Shown: positions 35,298-46,392 of the stretch, one piece after another
Numbering within the stretch: position 1 is the first letter of the stretch
Layout: every line of letters begins with the position of its first letter
NCBI GenBank assembly: GCA_963576725.1
Contig: OY755241.1
Location: 4,832,562 to 4,896,561, forward strand
From: Azorinus chamasolen
Lineage: Eukaryota; Mollusca; Bivalvia; Cardiida; Solecurtidae
Reading direction: 5' to 3'
DNA length: 64,000 nt
Made by a program: the position numbers and the translations under genes
The notes under the pieces: generated by a model
Told to the model about the DNA's origin: nothing
What the model saw: the letters and a program-made list of their open reading frames with translations, nothing else
Databases searched by the model: none

Positions 35298-35829
35298 GTA
35301 AGTGTATTTGTTGTCTATTTTTGTTTGTTTGTATTGGGCTTTACGTGGCTTTAACCATTTACCTCATAGATTATTTTTAGATACAACCTCTTTAAATAAA
35401 TATACCGAAAAGGAGCATCAACTAGAGAAAATGATTTTTTTAGAATTTTGCAGTTTGAAACCATTGTGATAAATAGAGCATTTGTTCCGATAGGAGCAAA
35501 TGTTATATTTATCACAATGGTTTCACTAAGTGATTTTTACAGAGTCGTCAAAAGTCGTCAATATGAGGGAATGGGTTAACAATACATTTGTATTTCAGTC
35601 TTATCGCGACGTCAAGCAAATTACATGTGGAGGAATGCCCAAAAGGGTTTTCTATGCATGGAACAAATTGCATTGTTCCGTGTACAGAATGAGACATGGC
35701 TAGAATCACAGACCTACAGTTTAAGTAGTGTACCTGACATCTTAATGTTGCCAGTTGATTTCGACAGACGTTGTGTAATTAGAATTACGCATGCAACGTG
35801 ATAGAATCTTGAACGATGGATGAATGATA

Positions 35830-35884
<55 letters not shown>

Positions 35885-38800
35885 GATGATATTGATGATG
35901 AAGGCTGCTGGTGCTGATATATATAATTAAGGTGGATGCTGTTCACCCCAACTCCTACACACAGCCGTGGTATAGTACAGTAAATCCCCTCTAAACCAAA
36001 CGTTAACACTTTCGGCGCCAACTTTCTAGTTGTCGTCTGCAGAAAAAAAGGGTCAAAGCATTCGGTAAAGTAAGGAATTGAGATAAATAAGTGCAAATTT
36101 TAAAGGAATATATTTAGCACATATATAGTGAAGTCCCTGATCAAACGCCGCCTGGAAAAGGTGGCGTCTGATCTGGTACTGCTCTATTTGTCGGGGCGCA
36201 TTTTTGCGTCTTCGGCGATAAAAGCGTTAGATTTAGTATAAATATCGGCCTTTGAGACAGAAGCTTAATACAAGATTAAACTCATGCTCCTCTAGAGGCT
36301 TTCTACATGATTTTCACCCTTCATTAAGTAGCCACCAGACAAAAAGTATCTAAATTCCTCTGTTCTAGAATTCAGGTTTAGATGGGGTTTAGTGTACAAT
36401 TGGGTCAAGTTTACGACATTGTTTGGACCAGCCACTGTACAAATATCTACAATGTCTTAAAAGGAATGTTGTCACTAGTTTTTACATACTAGTATACCCA
36501 CCGGCCGCATCACGCACCCTCGTTTCCTGAATAAGACATCTGGACGACAAAATGCGTAAATTAAAACATTTTCAAAAATAACTCCTTTATTTCTCTACCA
36601 AACCCTATGTTGTGACCACTCCTTCAAATAGTCTCTTCGAGATGATTCCAAACAGTGGTCACAATATAGGGTTTGTTGGAGAAATGACAATTTTAATAAT
36701 CGAGTACGCATTGTATCTGTTGCTCTGAATCATTAAATGTTTATTTCAGGTATCGGTGTGGATGACATGTTTCTACTCCTGTCTGGCATCACGAACTCTG
36801 ATTACAGTGCAGATTTAGAAACGCGAATTGGCGAAACCATGGCAACCAGTGGTGTGTCCATAACAATTACATCTTTGACAGATTTACTCGCATTTGCAGC
36901 CGGTGCTTCCTCAGTTTTCCCAAGCGTCAGGAATTTCTGTATCTACTCCGGTAAGCAGACCCTTCACGTCATATTATATATTGTATTGCATGGTGCAAAA
37001 TGATACGCTGGTGTGTGTTATAGTTAATTTCGAGAACATGAGGCCACCAGCTGAAACTGATTTGGGATACGTTTCTTTTCTTTTTTTGTCAAGTGACTAA
37101 AACTCTTTATTCATAATAGTTTCTGTCACGCTTTCTGGAGAATATTAACTTGGTTTCTGAAACATTTTCAAATTAAATACCAGACTGACATGAAAATGCT
37201 AGCCATAGCACATCACAAATAAATTTGATTAGAGTAAGTTAATTATTTGACGGGATATGCAAAGTCAATATTCTTTACTATGGTAAATAATTGAAACAAA
37301 AAGTAACTCTCATCTGCCACACACAGCGATATGTTATCGCGTTACTTTACATACATGATATTGTATGTTAGAGGCCAACAGGAACTACAAATACCACGAT
37401 GCTCATTGACCATTCCATTTATGATAAAATCGGGCTTACTTATCAACATATCAATCAGTAGTAATGGCTTCTAAACGGCTAGGCACAGTTTATCCTTTTA
37501 GTCCATAAATACGCCTTTCTGTTCCTTTGCAAACAAAGTAGACCCAGATCAGACAGCTCCTATAGAAACCGTCTGATCAGGATCTGCTCTGTTTACTTAT
37601 GGTATTATAAAGATGTTATTCTACAGTTTCTGCCATGGCCGAGCATCCCTGAGTTCATTGTGTTCTCTTTTTGTGTTGCAATTTTTGCTCTCGGGGGATC
37701 ATCCCCTTTCAGAATTTATAATCTTCACAACAGCAGGTGTTAAGTGCTTGTGTGGCGGCCGTAAAACGTCGCCCCGTACTTCATTCTCAGTGTTGTTATA
37801 CCTTCTGGTCCTTCGAGATCATGAATTTCAGTACTTCTTGTTCTGAAAATTGAATACCGCTTAGGCCGGTGCTAGGGGGCGTGAGCAGGGTTGCACTTTC
37901 AATTACTGTTCATGAACAGACTCAATTAAACCGAGTCTGCAATTTTCTCCTTTTGTGTTGCAATTTTTGCTCTCGGGGGATCACCCCCTTTCAGAATTTA
38001 TTAATGTTAATGATATCATTATTTTCTATATAGATATTCATTGAGTATATAGTGTTTCACTCCTTACATGTATAGCCCAGTCGAGTTATTCTATTTGTCT
38101 TTGTATCTCTATGCAGGTATTGCTGTGGTGTTCTGCTACATGAACCAGGCTACGCTGTTTATATCCGCCATAGCAATAAACGAGAAGAGAACAAACGACA
38201 ATCGCCACTTCGCTACGTGCAGACCGGTTAAGTACAATGCCAATGACAGGCCAAATTCAGGAGGTAACTGGACAGAGACAGGAAGTAACAGGACAGGAGA
38301 AGGAGAAAATGGGACAGTGTCGGTAGGTAGAGAGACAGAGTCAAGAGAAAACGGGACAGCTTCTGCAAATATAGAGATAGAGTCTAGAGGAAACAGATCA
38401 GTTGCGGCAAGTCGAGAGACAGCAGTCAATGAAAACACGACAGAGTTTGAAGCAGACGGGGTATCATCGGAAAGGATTGGGATGCAGTCAAACAACAATG
38501 AGGCGTGTTACACACTGTGTTGTTCTGGTCGTCCTGCAAAAAACCAACAGGAATCAGAGAGTTACTTGGACAGAATACCTCGATGGCTGATTCCAAAACT
38601 TACTGTTCCTTGGCATATGAAACTTCTTGTTTTGGTTGGGTTTGCTGGTTATTTAGGGGTGTCAATATACGGTGTAACTATACTTCAAGAAGGTCTTGAT
38701 TTGAAAACGTTGGTCGCAGATGACTCCTACTATTATAGGTTCAGCGAATGGTATGACAATTTTCCTCAAGATACAATTGTGTCTTTCATATACAACTCTG

Positions 38801-39714
38801 AGATGACATACTCCGATGCCACAACAGAAGCAGCAATTAACAACTTTATCACTGCTGTTAAAGGTGATAGTACAGTAGATAACAGCTTTGAAATCAACTG
38901 GTTCTCCTCCTTTGACTCATCCGCTGATAAGTCCTCAGAGGCTGCATACATAGCAAGCCTTCAGGCTTTCCTCTCAGTGGGAACCAACAGCCGCTTCCAA
39001 AATGACGTCGTTATTGATACAACCCGAAATGTCATAACGGCATCTCGCATCCATTTAATATCACAGGGCGTGAAGAAGACGCAAGAACAGGGCGATTTTA
39101 TGTTACGCATGCGCGAACTTGCATGTGACAATTCTCTTAGTGTCATAGCTTTCTCACCAGCCTTTCTATTCTATGAGCAGTATGTGATTATTTTGTCTCA
39201 AACACTACAGACCGTTGGTATTGCCTTGGCCATGGTATTTTTCGTGACGTGTATATTTATGCCCCACCCGTTTATGTTGTTGTACATCACTGGTACCGTG
39301 GCAATGATCACTGTTGGTGTATTTGGCTTTCTCCCATTTCTTGGACTTACTCTTAGCGCCATTACTATGATCCATATTGTGATGAGTATCGGGTTTTCAG
39401 TTGATTTTGCAGCACACATTTGTCATGCATACATGATTTCTAGAGGCGAAACCCGTAACAAGCGAATGCAAAAGGGCATCGAGCGGTCCGGGGCCCCGAT
39501 ATTTCACGGAGCTATTTCCTCTCTTTTAGGAGTTGTCGTTCTTGGGTTTGCTAAATCTTTTATTTTCTTTTCTTTCTTCCAAGTAATGAGTCTTGTTGTG
39601 ACATTTGGTGTACTTCATGCCACACTCTTTCTTCCAGTCGTCCTCTCCTTAATTGGTCCCGCAACTTCAGCATCCACAACGAATGGCCACCATACAGCCA
39701 TGCAACCCCTGTAA
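34286..39714 (+). CDS. Patched domain-containing (RND-type) membrane protein, three exons
   Basis: Multi-pass membrane protein of the Patched/Dispatched/NPC1 (RND) superfamily. It most resembles the PTCHD3-like proteins, which are expected to move sterols or other lipids. Exons: 34286-35297, 36750-36950, 38117-39714. Each junction splits a glycine codon, and the product is 936 residues. TM1 is near residues 34-50, followed by a large extracellular loop. The sterol-sensing domain crosses exons 1 and 2 with GIGVDDMF (Asp342, Asp343), the RND proton-relay position. The C-terminal half has a second five-helix bundle with GFSVDF (Asp834). A roughly 70-residue hydrophilic stretch rich in Asn, Thr, Glu and Gly, with repeated NGT/NRT/NRS sequons, sits in the loop between the two halves. 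An acceptor-like TTTACAG at 34281 suggests an upstream untranslated exon. The gene is divergent from the polyketide synthase, 4.9 kb away. The substrate is unknown. Confidence 0.93.
35352..35579 (+). mobile_element. M2 element in Patched-like intron 1
   Basis: TTAACCATTTACCTCATAGA to GAGGGAATGGGTTAA; the stem is around TTTGTTCCGATAGGAGCAAA. It starts about 55 bp after the exon 1 donor. Confidence 0.85.
35630..35740 (-). mobile_element. SINE-B fragment in Patched-like intron 1
   Basis: Contains GGAACAAATTGCATTGTTCCGTG and the flanking GGAGGAATGCC, matching the SINE-B body in inverse orientation but shortened and diverged. Confidence 0.5.
35826..35884. repeat. (GAT)n microsatellite in Patched-like intron 1
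   Basis: About 18 GAT units. A histidine-rich minus-strand reading of it is an artefact of the repeat. Confidence 0.95.
35978..36396. mobile_element. M6a element with an M4 nested in it, Patched-like intron 1
   Basis: CAGTAAATCCCCTCTAAACC opens the M6a. The M4 (about 36003-36230, TTAACACTTTCGGCGCC to GATAAAAGCGTTA) interrupts it. The M6a then continues to GATGGGGTTTAGTGTA. The M4 core is CGCCGCCTGGAAAAGGTGGC. Confidence 0.8.
36512..36727. mobile_element. M7 element beside Patched-like exon 2
   Basis: Stem TTTCTCTACCAAACCCTATG / CATAGGGTTTGTTGG-type with centre GTCTCTTCGAGATGA. The right end TATCTGTTGCTCTG finishes 22 bp before the acceptor AG at 36749. Confidence 0.85.
36750..36950 (+). CDS. 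Patched-like protein exon 2 (sterol-sensing domain core)
   Basis: Codes residues 338-404 plus one base, beginning GIGVDDMF. The acceptor is TTTCAG|GTATC and the donor is CCG|GTAAGC. An M7 transposon ends 22 bp before this acceptor. Confidence 0.93.
37488..38050 (-). mobile_element. M1b interrupted by a Y-repeat block, Patched-like intron 2
   Basis: M1b text (CATAAATACGCCTTTCT, the stem with CTCCTATAGAAACC) runs to 37645 and resumes at about 38005 (ATGATATCATTATTTTC). The Y block between them repeats TTGTGTTGCAATTTTTGCTC after 282 bp. Confidence 0.72.
38117..39714 (+). CDS. Patched-like protein exon 3 (loop and C-terminal membrane half)
   Basis: Codes residues 405-936. It holds the last helix of the sterol-sensing domain, the hydrophilic low-complexity insert, the second extracellular loop and the C-terminal helix bundle, ending in AMQPL. 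The acceptor is ATGCAG|GTATT. The frame is open from 38068, but the GT-ATT join is required for phase. Confidence 0.93.
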
Positions 39715-40267
39715 CGTATTAACTCTACTTAATTGGCCCCGCAACATCAACATGTACCAATGGCGACCATACAACCATGCAACCCGCGTAGCGATATTAA
39801 TTGGCCCCGAGAACTTGAGTTCGTTCTTAAGTATCTTATTGGTTGAAGTTTTATCTTGCGAAAGTTCTGACCGATCAGTTGCTTGAAAATTAAAGAGGAA
39901 GTCCTTACAATGAACGCATATTTTCAATAATGTCATAAAACTGGGAATTTGTTATGTTCAATCTTTATTATGAAGATTATCAATTTGAACTTATATCGAA
40001 AAATTGCCCTGTGATACAAAATAAACCGATTGCATCAATGTGTACATTTTTGTTTTACAACAAAGTATTATCGGCCCTTTCCGTTCAATTTTCCGCGTTT
40101 TGTCGATGATCACCCGATCCCTTCATTGTTTACGTATTTCTTTTAAGTGGTCGGACAGACGCGACTACCGCGGAAAGATACGAAACTAAAACCCAACCCG
40201 AATAAAACTGAAACATCCGTGAGTGAGTGGGTGAGTTGGGTTTTACGGCACAGCGACACTGAATAGG

Positions 40268-40826
40268 CCTGGATACATTAAGTTCATTTAAACTGTCATT
40301 ACGAAATAATTTTAGTAAGTATAACGTTCCATCTTATTACTATTTCGGAGATAGGTATTTGTCAGCTATTCACGCCAGAATTAGGAACAACTGCAGTAAT
40401 CTGAATGATGATCTTTTTAATAACCACCTGAGTCAGTATCCTTCATGCGAATGTTCACATGAAGTAGAAAATGCCGAACATTACCTTTTTCAATGTAGAT
40501 TTTTTCGAAACCAGAGACTTAACCTATTTCGTGCAACACAAAGGTACCATCCTCTTAATACCAAAATGCTTCTGTTCGGCAAACGAAATTTAAATGATGA
40601 AGACAATAAAACCATATTTGCTGCGGTACATTGTTTTATAAAGCAATCACGGAGGTTTTAGCTCCACCTATAGTACAGTTATTGATATTTGTTCCGACTC
40701 TCAGTATGATATTATTTACATGTATTTTATACATATATTTTTTTTCTAAACTTATACTAAGATGACTTACTTACGGAGATATTCTCATATGCTAAGTGTC
40801 CTCTGATCGTACTACAATACACATGT

Positions 40827-40891
<65 letters not shown>

Positions 40892-41034
40892 CATAGAAAC
40901 TTCTGTTAAAGTTCATATTTTGTTTGCCATTACATGTATATATAAATGCTCTGTATGGGGAGGGTCAAATCTAATGTTGTAAGAACTTGTGACCCGACCC
41001 ATTTTCCTCTAATATGGAAATAAAATATGTTTAA
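40268..41034 (+). mobile_element. 5'-truncated LINE (non-LTR retrotransposon) 3' end
   Basis: The element holds the last ~125 codons of a reverse-transcriptase ORF2, a 3' UTR with a (TC)n run (40829-40888), and a conserved 3' end GGAAATAAAATATGTTTAA. It is flanked by a 10-bp target-site duplication, ACTGAATAGG (40258-40267 and 41035-41044). A shorter copy of the same 3' UTR lies at 12759-12946. Confidence 0.85.
40281..40661 (+). pseudogene. LINE ORF2 C-terminal fragment with Cys/His motif
   Basis: The frame is open from AGT-TCA at 40281 to the TAG at 40661 and has no start of its own; translation runs FGDRYLSAIHARIRNN then PSCECSHEVENAEHYLFQC. This C-x-C-x8-H-x4-C arrangement is typical of the C-terminal end of non-LTR retrotransposon polyproteins. 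The reverse transcriptase core is absent because the insertion is 5'-truncated. Confidence 0.8.
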
Positions 41035-41247
41035 ACTGAATAGGTCATATAGCGCCGATGAATGATGAGATGACATCGGAGAATAAAACCGGGGTCGTCG
41101 ATATCAAACACATGGATGTTTTGTCGTTTTCAACGTTTATTTGATAGGTTTTCTTGCAAAATACTACTTTTCAGCATATAAGCAAATGAGTGTTGTATAT
41201 TTTAGGTATTTTGAAACGCATCGAATTTAGGGACTTCCCCTTTAAAT

Positions 41248-41884
41248 CACGCTCAAACAAATAGTTCTATGACCTCGGACACTAGTCTTGGTCTGAACTT
41301 TATCAAAGCCAAAAAGTTCCCTGGTAGACTCATTTATATGGCAGGTTATTACATGCGAATTTATATTGTTTTATTTATGAATGTTCGATGTGATCACACA
41401 TTTAGCAGTACATGTGTAGTTTCGTATTTAACTTATTTCCAGTTTCATTTTATAATTAGTTCAACATGACAGTAGTTTTTTGTTGTTCAGTGAACAGGCC
41501 TTCTTCTATATCTTACTCTTGTCCTAAATATATATGTGTTGATTTCTGCGCTTCGTGTACAGGTGTTACACCATACATGTACACTGTAACACCAATTTGG
41601 GATTAGGTTTACAGCAATACACGTGCTTACTCAAAACCTGCTCATTGGATTTTAGAACCCATTTCAAGGTTCAGTCAAGCCACACATATATTAGACTTCT
41701 TTACTCCCCTATAAAGTATGATAAACTTGTCCACAGTAACATTTTAGACCAATCTATTTCCATGTTGATGGCATACAGCGAACAAATTTCGTATAAACAA
41801 CTGACATCAACTGGTTCAGGAACCCTCCACTATGGGTCTACACTGTTTGTCTATGTCCAATTTATAGGATAGGGTAAATAAATA
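41248..41884. other. No recognised feature
   Basis: Unique-looking AT-rich sequence between element X and the next M1. Only short open frames without family resemblance. Confidence 0.45.
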
Positions 41885-42375
41885 GGCTAACATTTTCCCT
41901 GTTTAATATTCATGTAAGAAATGATGACATAATAAATATTACTTAGCTGAATTTTTATAATGGCATACATTTTTGCATTGGTAGAAAATGGAATCAGATC
42001 TATATTATTCAATAGGCAAACATAGTAAACTCTGATCAGACGGCTCCAACAGGAGTCATATGATCTGAGTCTACTCTGTTTGCAAATGCGGTAAAACGCG
42101 TTTATATGAAGGACATGGGTAATATTACTTGTACGTAGCGTTGTTTAACCCATTCCCTCATATTGGCGACTTTTGACGACTCTCTAAAAGTCACTTTGAG
42201 AAACCATTGTGATAAATAGAGCATTTGCTCCTAGAGGAGCAAATGCTCTATTTATCACAATGGTTTCAAACTACAAAAATACTAAAATTTTCATTTTTTT
42301 CTAGTTAATGCTCATTTTCGGTAGATTTATTCAAAGAAAATGTATCTAAAAATAGCCTATGAGGTAATGGGTTAA
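41885..42375. mobile_element. M1 (41885-42121) and M2 (42145-42375, minus)
   Basis: The M1 has GGCTCCAACAGGAGTC. The M2 is near-consensus, with the perfect stem TTTGCTCCTAGAGGAGCAAA and flanking TTAA. Confidence 0.87.
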
Positions 42376-42554
42376 CCTGATTAGACTACAGAAGCGATGT
42401 TTGAATGGCAACTTTAAGGTTTGGATTTTATTGATGTTTAAATAAAGCTTTTTATTGATAGATTTACTGATCATAGATTAAACGATACATAACATCAAAC
42501 ATATGAACCATGAAGCTACCAACATTGTAGAAGGGAGCTTTGATCGGTTCTACT

Positions 42555-42852
42555 TGTTTAAACATTAACCATTTCCCTGCTGAATATTCATGCCAGAAAT
42601 AATTTAAACATTAACCATTTCCCTGCTGAATATTCATGCCAGAAATAATGACAAAATTAATATTTATCAGCTGAAATTTTATTATGGCATATATACGCAG
42701 ACTGTTTCCATTCTGGTAGAGACTATATAGTCAGATATATTATAGTTACATAAGCGGACAGAGCAGACCTAGATCAGACTGCTCTTATAGGATCTGGGTC
42801 TACTCTCTTTGCAAATACGTGAGAATAGCGTTTATGTGAAGGAAAATGTTAA
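42555..42852 (+). mobile_element. M1 element with a duplicated left end
   Basis: The left end, TTAACCATTTCCCTGCTGAA plus TATTCATGCCAGAAATAAT, is present twice in tandem (46-bp period). One M1 stem (GATCAGACTGCTCTTATAGG, short right arm) follows, and the element closes with GAAGGAAAATGTTAA. Confidence 0.75.
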
Positions 42853-42890
42853 ACATTGCAGGTCTTGATGTTTGCCGCCCTTTGGGTGTG

Positions 42891-43080
42891 CAGTAAAACC
42901 TGTCTTAAGTGGTCATAAAAAGAGGTCTATTTATAGATCTGTAATACAGCGGGTGGCTTAAAGCAGGTACAAAAATATTCTCTAAGCTCCTAGGAGCTTT
43001 CTGTATTAGTTTTGCCCAGCATTAAGCAACTGTCTGTTTTTTAATAAATGAATGGCCGCTTAGGACAGTTTCTATTGTAC
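42891..43080. mobile_element. M6b element
   Basis: AAACCTGTCTTAAGTGGTCA to AGGACAGTTTCTATTGTA; the core is CTAAGCTCCTAGGAGCTT. Confidence 0.8.
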
Positions 43081-43204
43081 TCTGTTTATCTAGTTATGTC
43101 TTAATTCATGTTATATTCATTTTTTGAATAAATATGTTGAAAGTATAACTGTCGCTTGTCGTCTTTATCTTATATGTGTAGAATTTGTACTTTATAGGGA
43201 CTTT

Positions 43205-43952
43205 TTACCCTTTCCCTCTTGAGTATTTATGTAAGAAATAATGACCTCAGGAATATTAATCAGATTATTCTTATAATGACATATGAACACATGAAATGTT
43301 GGCCATGCCAACTGTTTCATTCGATAAGCAAATAAGACAGATCCTGTTCAGAGAGTTTAAAGCAGGTGTTAAGTGCTTGTGTGGCGGCCATAAAAAGTCA
43401 CCTCGTTTTAATCCTTCGAGATCAAGGATTTCAGTACTTCTTGTTCTGAAAATTGAATACCGGAGCTAGGGGCGTGAGCAGTGTAGTACTTTCAATTACT
43501 GCTCATGAACACACTCAATAAAACCGAGTCTGCAATCTCCTCTTTTTGTGTTGCAAGTTTTGCTTCCGGGGGATCACCTTACTTCAGAATTTATAATCTT
43601 CATAACAGCAAGTGTTAAGTGCGTGTGTGGCCGCCGTAAAACGTCGCCCCGTACCTCATTATCAGTGTTGTTATACCTTCTGCTCCTTCGACATTATACA
43701 TTTCAGTAATTCTTGTTCTGAAAATTGAATACCGCTTAAGCTGGTGCTAGGGGGGCATGAGCAGTGTTGCACTTTCAATTACTGCTTATGAACAGACTCA
43801 ATTAAACCGAGTCTGCAATTATCTCTTTTTGTGTTGCATGTTTTGCTTTCGGGGGATCACCTTCCTTCAGATTTTATATAACAGCCGTCTGATCTGGGTC
43901 TTCTCTGTTTGCAAAGATAATGAAAGTCGTCTAAATGAGTAAAAGTGTTAAT
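43205..43952. mobile_element. M1b interrupted by a Y-repeat block
   Basis: The left M1b arm ends near 43355 at GATCCTGTTCAGAGAG. The Y block runs to about 43880 with nearly two units (282-bp period, shared AACAGACTCAATTAAACCGA). M1b resumes at CAGCCGTCTGATCTGGGTC and ends AAAGTGTTAA. A further Y piece lies at 34003-34150. Confidence 0.72.
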
Positions 43953-43959
43953 CTTTAGC

Positions 43960-44100
43960 CTGCTATGGGCGGATGAGTGAATACTTATGCAAAGAGTTTG
44001 GATCCAGATGAAACGCCGAGTTACTCGGGTCCAAACTATTTGACACTTGGTCCATAGTTGTCTAATGATATTGAGCGAATTAGGGTCAAAACTGTTTGAC
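43960..44100. mobile_element. M5 fragment
   Basis: AGTTTGGATCCAGATGAAAC, GCCGAGTTACTCGG and TCCAAACTATTTGACAC. The GACGCC arm is partly lost. Confidence 0.65.
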
Positions 44101-44439
44101 ACCCTTATTGCATGTTGGTAGACAAACTGATTATAGGTTGATTTTTTTATAATGTTACAAGTGAAAAACTCTATAAAAATAATGTGCTCATCAGACTAAA
44201 GGTTATAACACATTTATCCTTCAACCATTGCCTTCATATAAACGCCTTTAAAAGTACGCAGTAATAAACAGAAGACAGCCAGATCAGGGTACATGCTTAT
44301 AAAACTTTTAGTTGAGTCTGAGTTCGTTCTCAAGTTTTTGATTGGTCAGACAGCTGCAAAGCATAATGCCCCCTGCCTATCGTCAACGGAAGGGGGATTA
44401 CAAATGAAACTATGGTCAGCAGGTCAGCAGGTACCAAAC

Positions 44440-44702
44440 TGTTCTACGATAGAATCAGCTGGAACATTTTCTTCATACAAACGTATGTTTTTGCATTTGC
44501 AGAGTAGACCCAGATCAGAGAGTCATATAGGAATTGTCTGATCAGGGTCTACTCTGTTTGCTAATGGACTTTGAAAGATCTATTTATTACTTTCTGAAAC
44601 GGCTACAATGTTCCACCTTCCAGATTATATATAACTATTTGGTCCATGAAGATTCAGTATGTTTCGAAAATTGGAATAAACATAGAACAAGGAAAGTGTT
44701 AA
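44440..44702 (+). mobile_element. M1a element
   Basis: Stem GACCCAGATCAGAGAGTC / GATCAGGGTCTACTCTG, then the M1a right arm to AAGGAAAGTGTTAA. An M9 half (44285-44345) lies to its left. Confidence 0.75.
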
Positions 44703-44867
44703 GGCATTTAAACCAACGCTGTATTTTTTTATATATACATGTATATATTAAGCAGAATCTAAGCACTATTTTAAATAATATATAGGAGAGGAGATGAAAG
44801 ATAGAATTCCCTAACTGGTCCATGTATCCAATCCATCCACGTTCTACTCTAGTCCATTCAATATAAA

Positions 44868-45125
44868 GTTGCACTTCGATATCTCGAACTCGGATAACTC
44901 GAACTTCGAGATAACTCGAACTGAAAGCTCGGTCCTTCCAAAACGTACAATATATATGTACAGAATTGCTCTAAAATGTATTACTACGCATATCTAGAAG
45001 CATGTGTGACAACTTAATGCAGGTCTAAAGTAATGCTGAAAGCTCCCTCGTGAATTTCTGTTATCTCGTTCTAATTGGTTTTGGGTTTCGTCCTTTGAAG
45101 TTCGTGATATCGAGTTCAATTGTAT
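44868..45125. mobile_element. M8 pogo/Tigger-like MITE
   Basis: GTTGCACTTCGATATCTCGA to GATATCGAGTTCAATTGTA. The ends are the kind seen in pogo/Tigger elements. Internally it carries ACTTAATGCAGGTCTAAAGT and GAAAGCTCC, i.e. half of the M6 core. Confidence 0.78.
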
Positions 45126-45127
45126 AT

Positions 45128-45345
45128 GCAGTAAAACCTCTCTGTAACGGCCACTAAGTTACACCAAGTATTTTGTGTTAAAGACAGGTTAAAGACAGGT
45201 GGCTGCTTAAAGCAAGATGAAAGTAAAACAGAACGCTCCTATTGGGGCGTTCTGTTTACTTTCACGTATCTTTAAGCAGCCGCCTGTCCTAAATACTAAC
45301 ACAATATAGTGACCGGTATAAAGAGGTTTTACTATACATGGATAT
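45128..45345. mobile_element. M6a element
   Basis: CAGTAAAACCTCTCTGTAAC to AAGAGGTTTTACTATAC, with ACGCTCCTATTGGGGCGT. AAAGACAGGTT is duplicated inside. It abuts the M8 to its left. Confidence 0.85.
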
Positions 45346-45625
45346 CCAGAAGACTGCTTTTAAAAGTACACTGAGATAGAATTTGTCTTTATCCTGGCGC
45401 CGTTGCGGCGAAATGGCAAATTCACAACACCTCAAGTTTCTGTACTTACATGTATGCAGATTTAAAACAGGTCGTTAACTGACATTCCGAACAACTGTCA
45501 CATAAATAGAAGTTTGTGATATGATCTTAAATCCTTTTAAACTAAAATCAAAATATTGCATAAACATAAAATTGAACAAAACCCATTAAGTTTTCTCATA
45601 GATGAGCAATTTTATGGTTTCTTGT

Positions 45626-46110
45626 TAAAGGGGATGTCCCTACATTTGACGCGTTTCATAAACACTTAAAATACACAAAACTCAATTGTGTATATGCTGA
45701 AAAGTAGTATATCGCAAAAAAACCCAATCCAATTACCGTTTATAATGACAAAACATCAATGTGTTTGATATCGCCGATCCCGGTTTTACTCCCCGATGTT
45801 TCAGTTTTATTCGGGTTGGGTTTTAGTTTCGTAACTATTCGCCCTATTCGCGATTCTCCGACCACTACCGAGAAAGCTATTACGTAAACAATGGAGGGAT
45901 CGGGTGACCATCGGCAATACGCGGAAGAATTTAACGGAAAAGGCCGATAATCTTGTGTTGTAGAACACAAATTATCAGTATTGATGAAATCAGTTTATTT
46001 GTTTCACAGGGGCATTTTTCGATATAAGTTCAAATTGGGAACCTTCATAATAATGATAGAGCATAACAAATACCAAGTTTTAGGATATTATTGAAAATAT
46101 CCGATCATTT
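45626..46110 (-). mobile_element. Interspersed element X, intact copy
   Basis: About 485 bp in inverse orientation to 39923-41247. The shared text includes AACCCAACCCGAATAAAACT on the element strand. It starts with TTAAAGGGGATGTCCC on the plus strand. It carries only a short open frame of no recognisable family. Confidence 0.72.
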
Positions 46111-46392
46111 TTAATTAAAGAGTGCTGTTCAAAATGTGCTAAGACTGTGAGGGTTATTTATAAACGTTCTACATCAAGAAGACTTCCAGCGGTTTCTGTC
46201 TTATAACTCCCGTACTCTTACTCCAAGAGCACCGGGACCTAGTGTCAACCCCTTCTGACGTCTGAACCGGAGCAGCAGTCCTGTATACATGGATGTGTGG
46301 CTTGTGTCTTTATACTTGTGCGTTTGTTGATGTTTGAAATGTGTTCTCTTGTACTGGCATTCACCAGTCTCCACCAGGTAACAAGTACCTTG

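Larger units (their letters stand above)
40217..41077 (+). mobile_element. SINE fragment (third family) split by the LINE
   Basis: Left part 40217-40267 begins GTGAGTGAGTGGGTGAGTTG, then GGTTTTACGGCACAGCGACACTG; right part 41045-41077 continues TCATATAGCGCC. Removing the LINE and one TSD copy restores a continuous sequence. The GTGAGT...GGTTTTACG... text resembles a SINE family I associate with molluscs; that identity is from memory and unverified. Confidence 0.6.
39923..41247 (+). mobile_element. Interspersed element X, interrupted copy
   Basis: Left part 39923-40216 and right part 41078-41247 together match the uninterrupted inverse copy at 45626-46110. It ends in GGGACTTCCCCTTTAA. The interruption is the SINE plus LINE nest, located in AAACATC|GGAGAATAAAACC. 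No coding capacity is visible and the class is unknown. Confidence 0.75.

Noticed and set aside
45740..45970. A 76-codon frame in element X
   Set aside because: It is not preserved in the other copy of X (stops and length changes), so it is unlikely to be coding.
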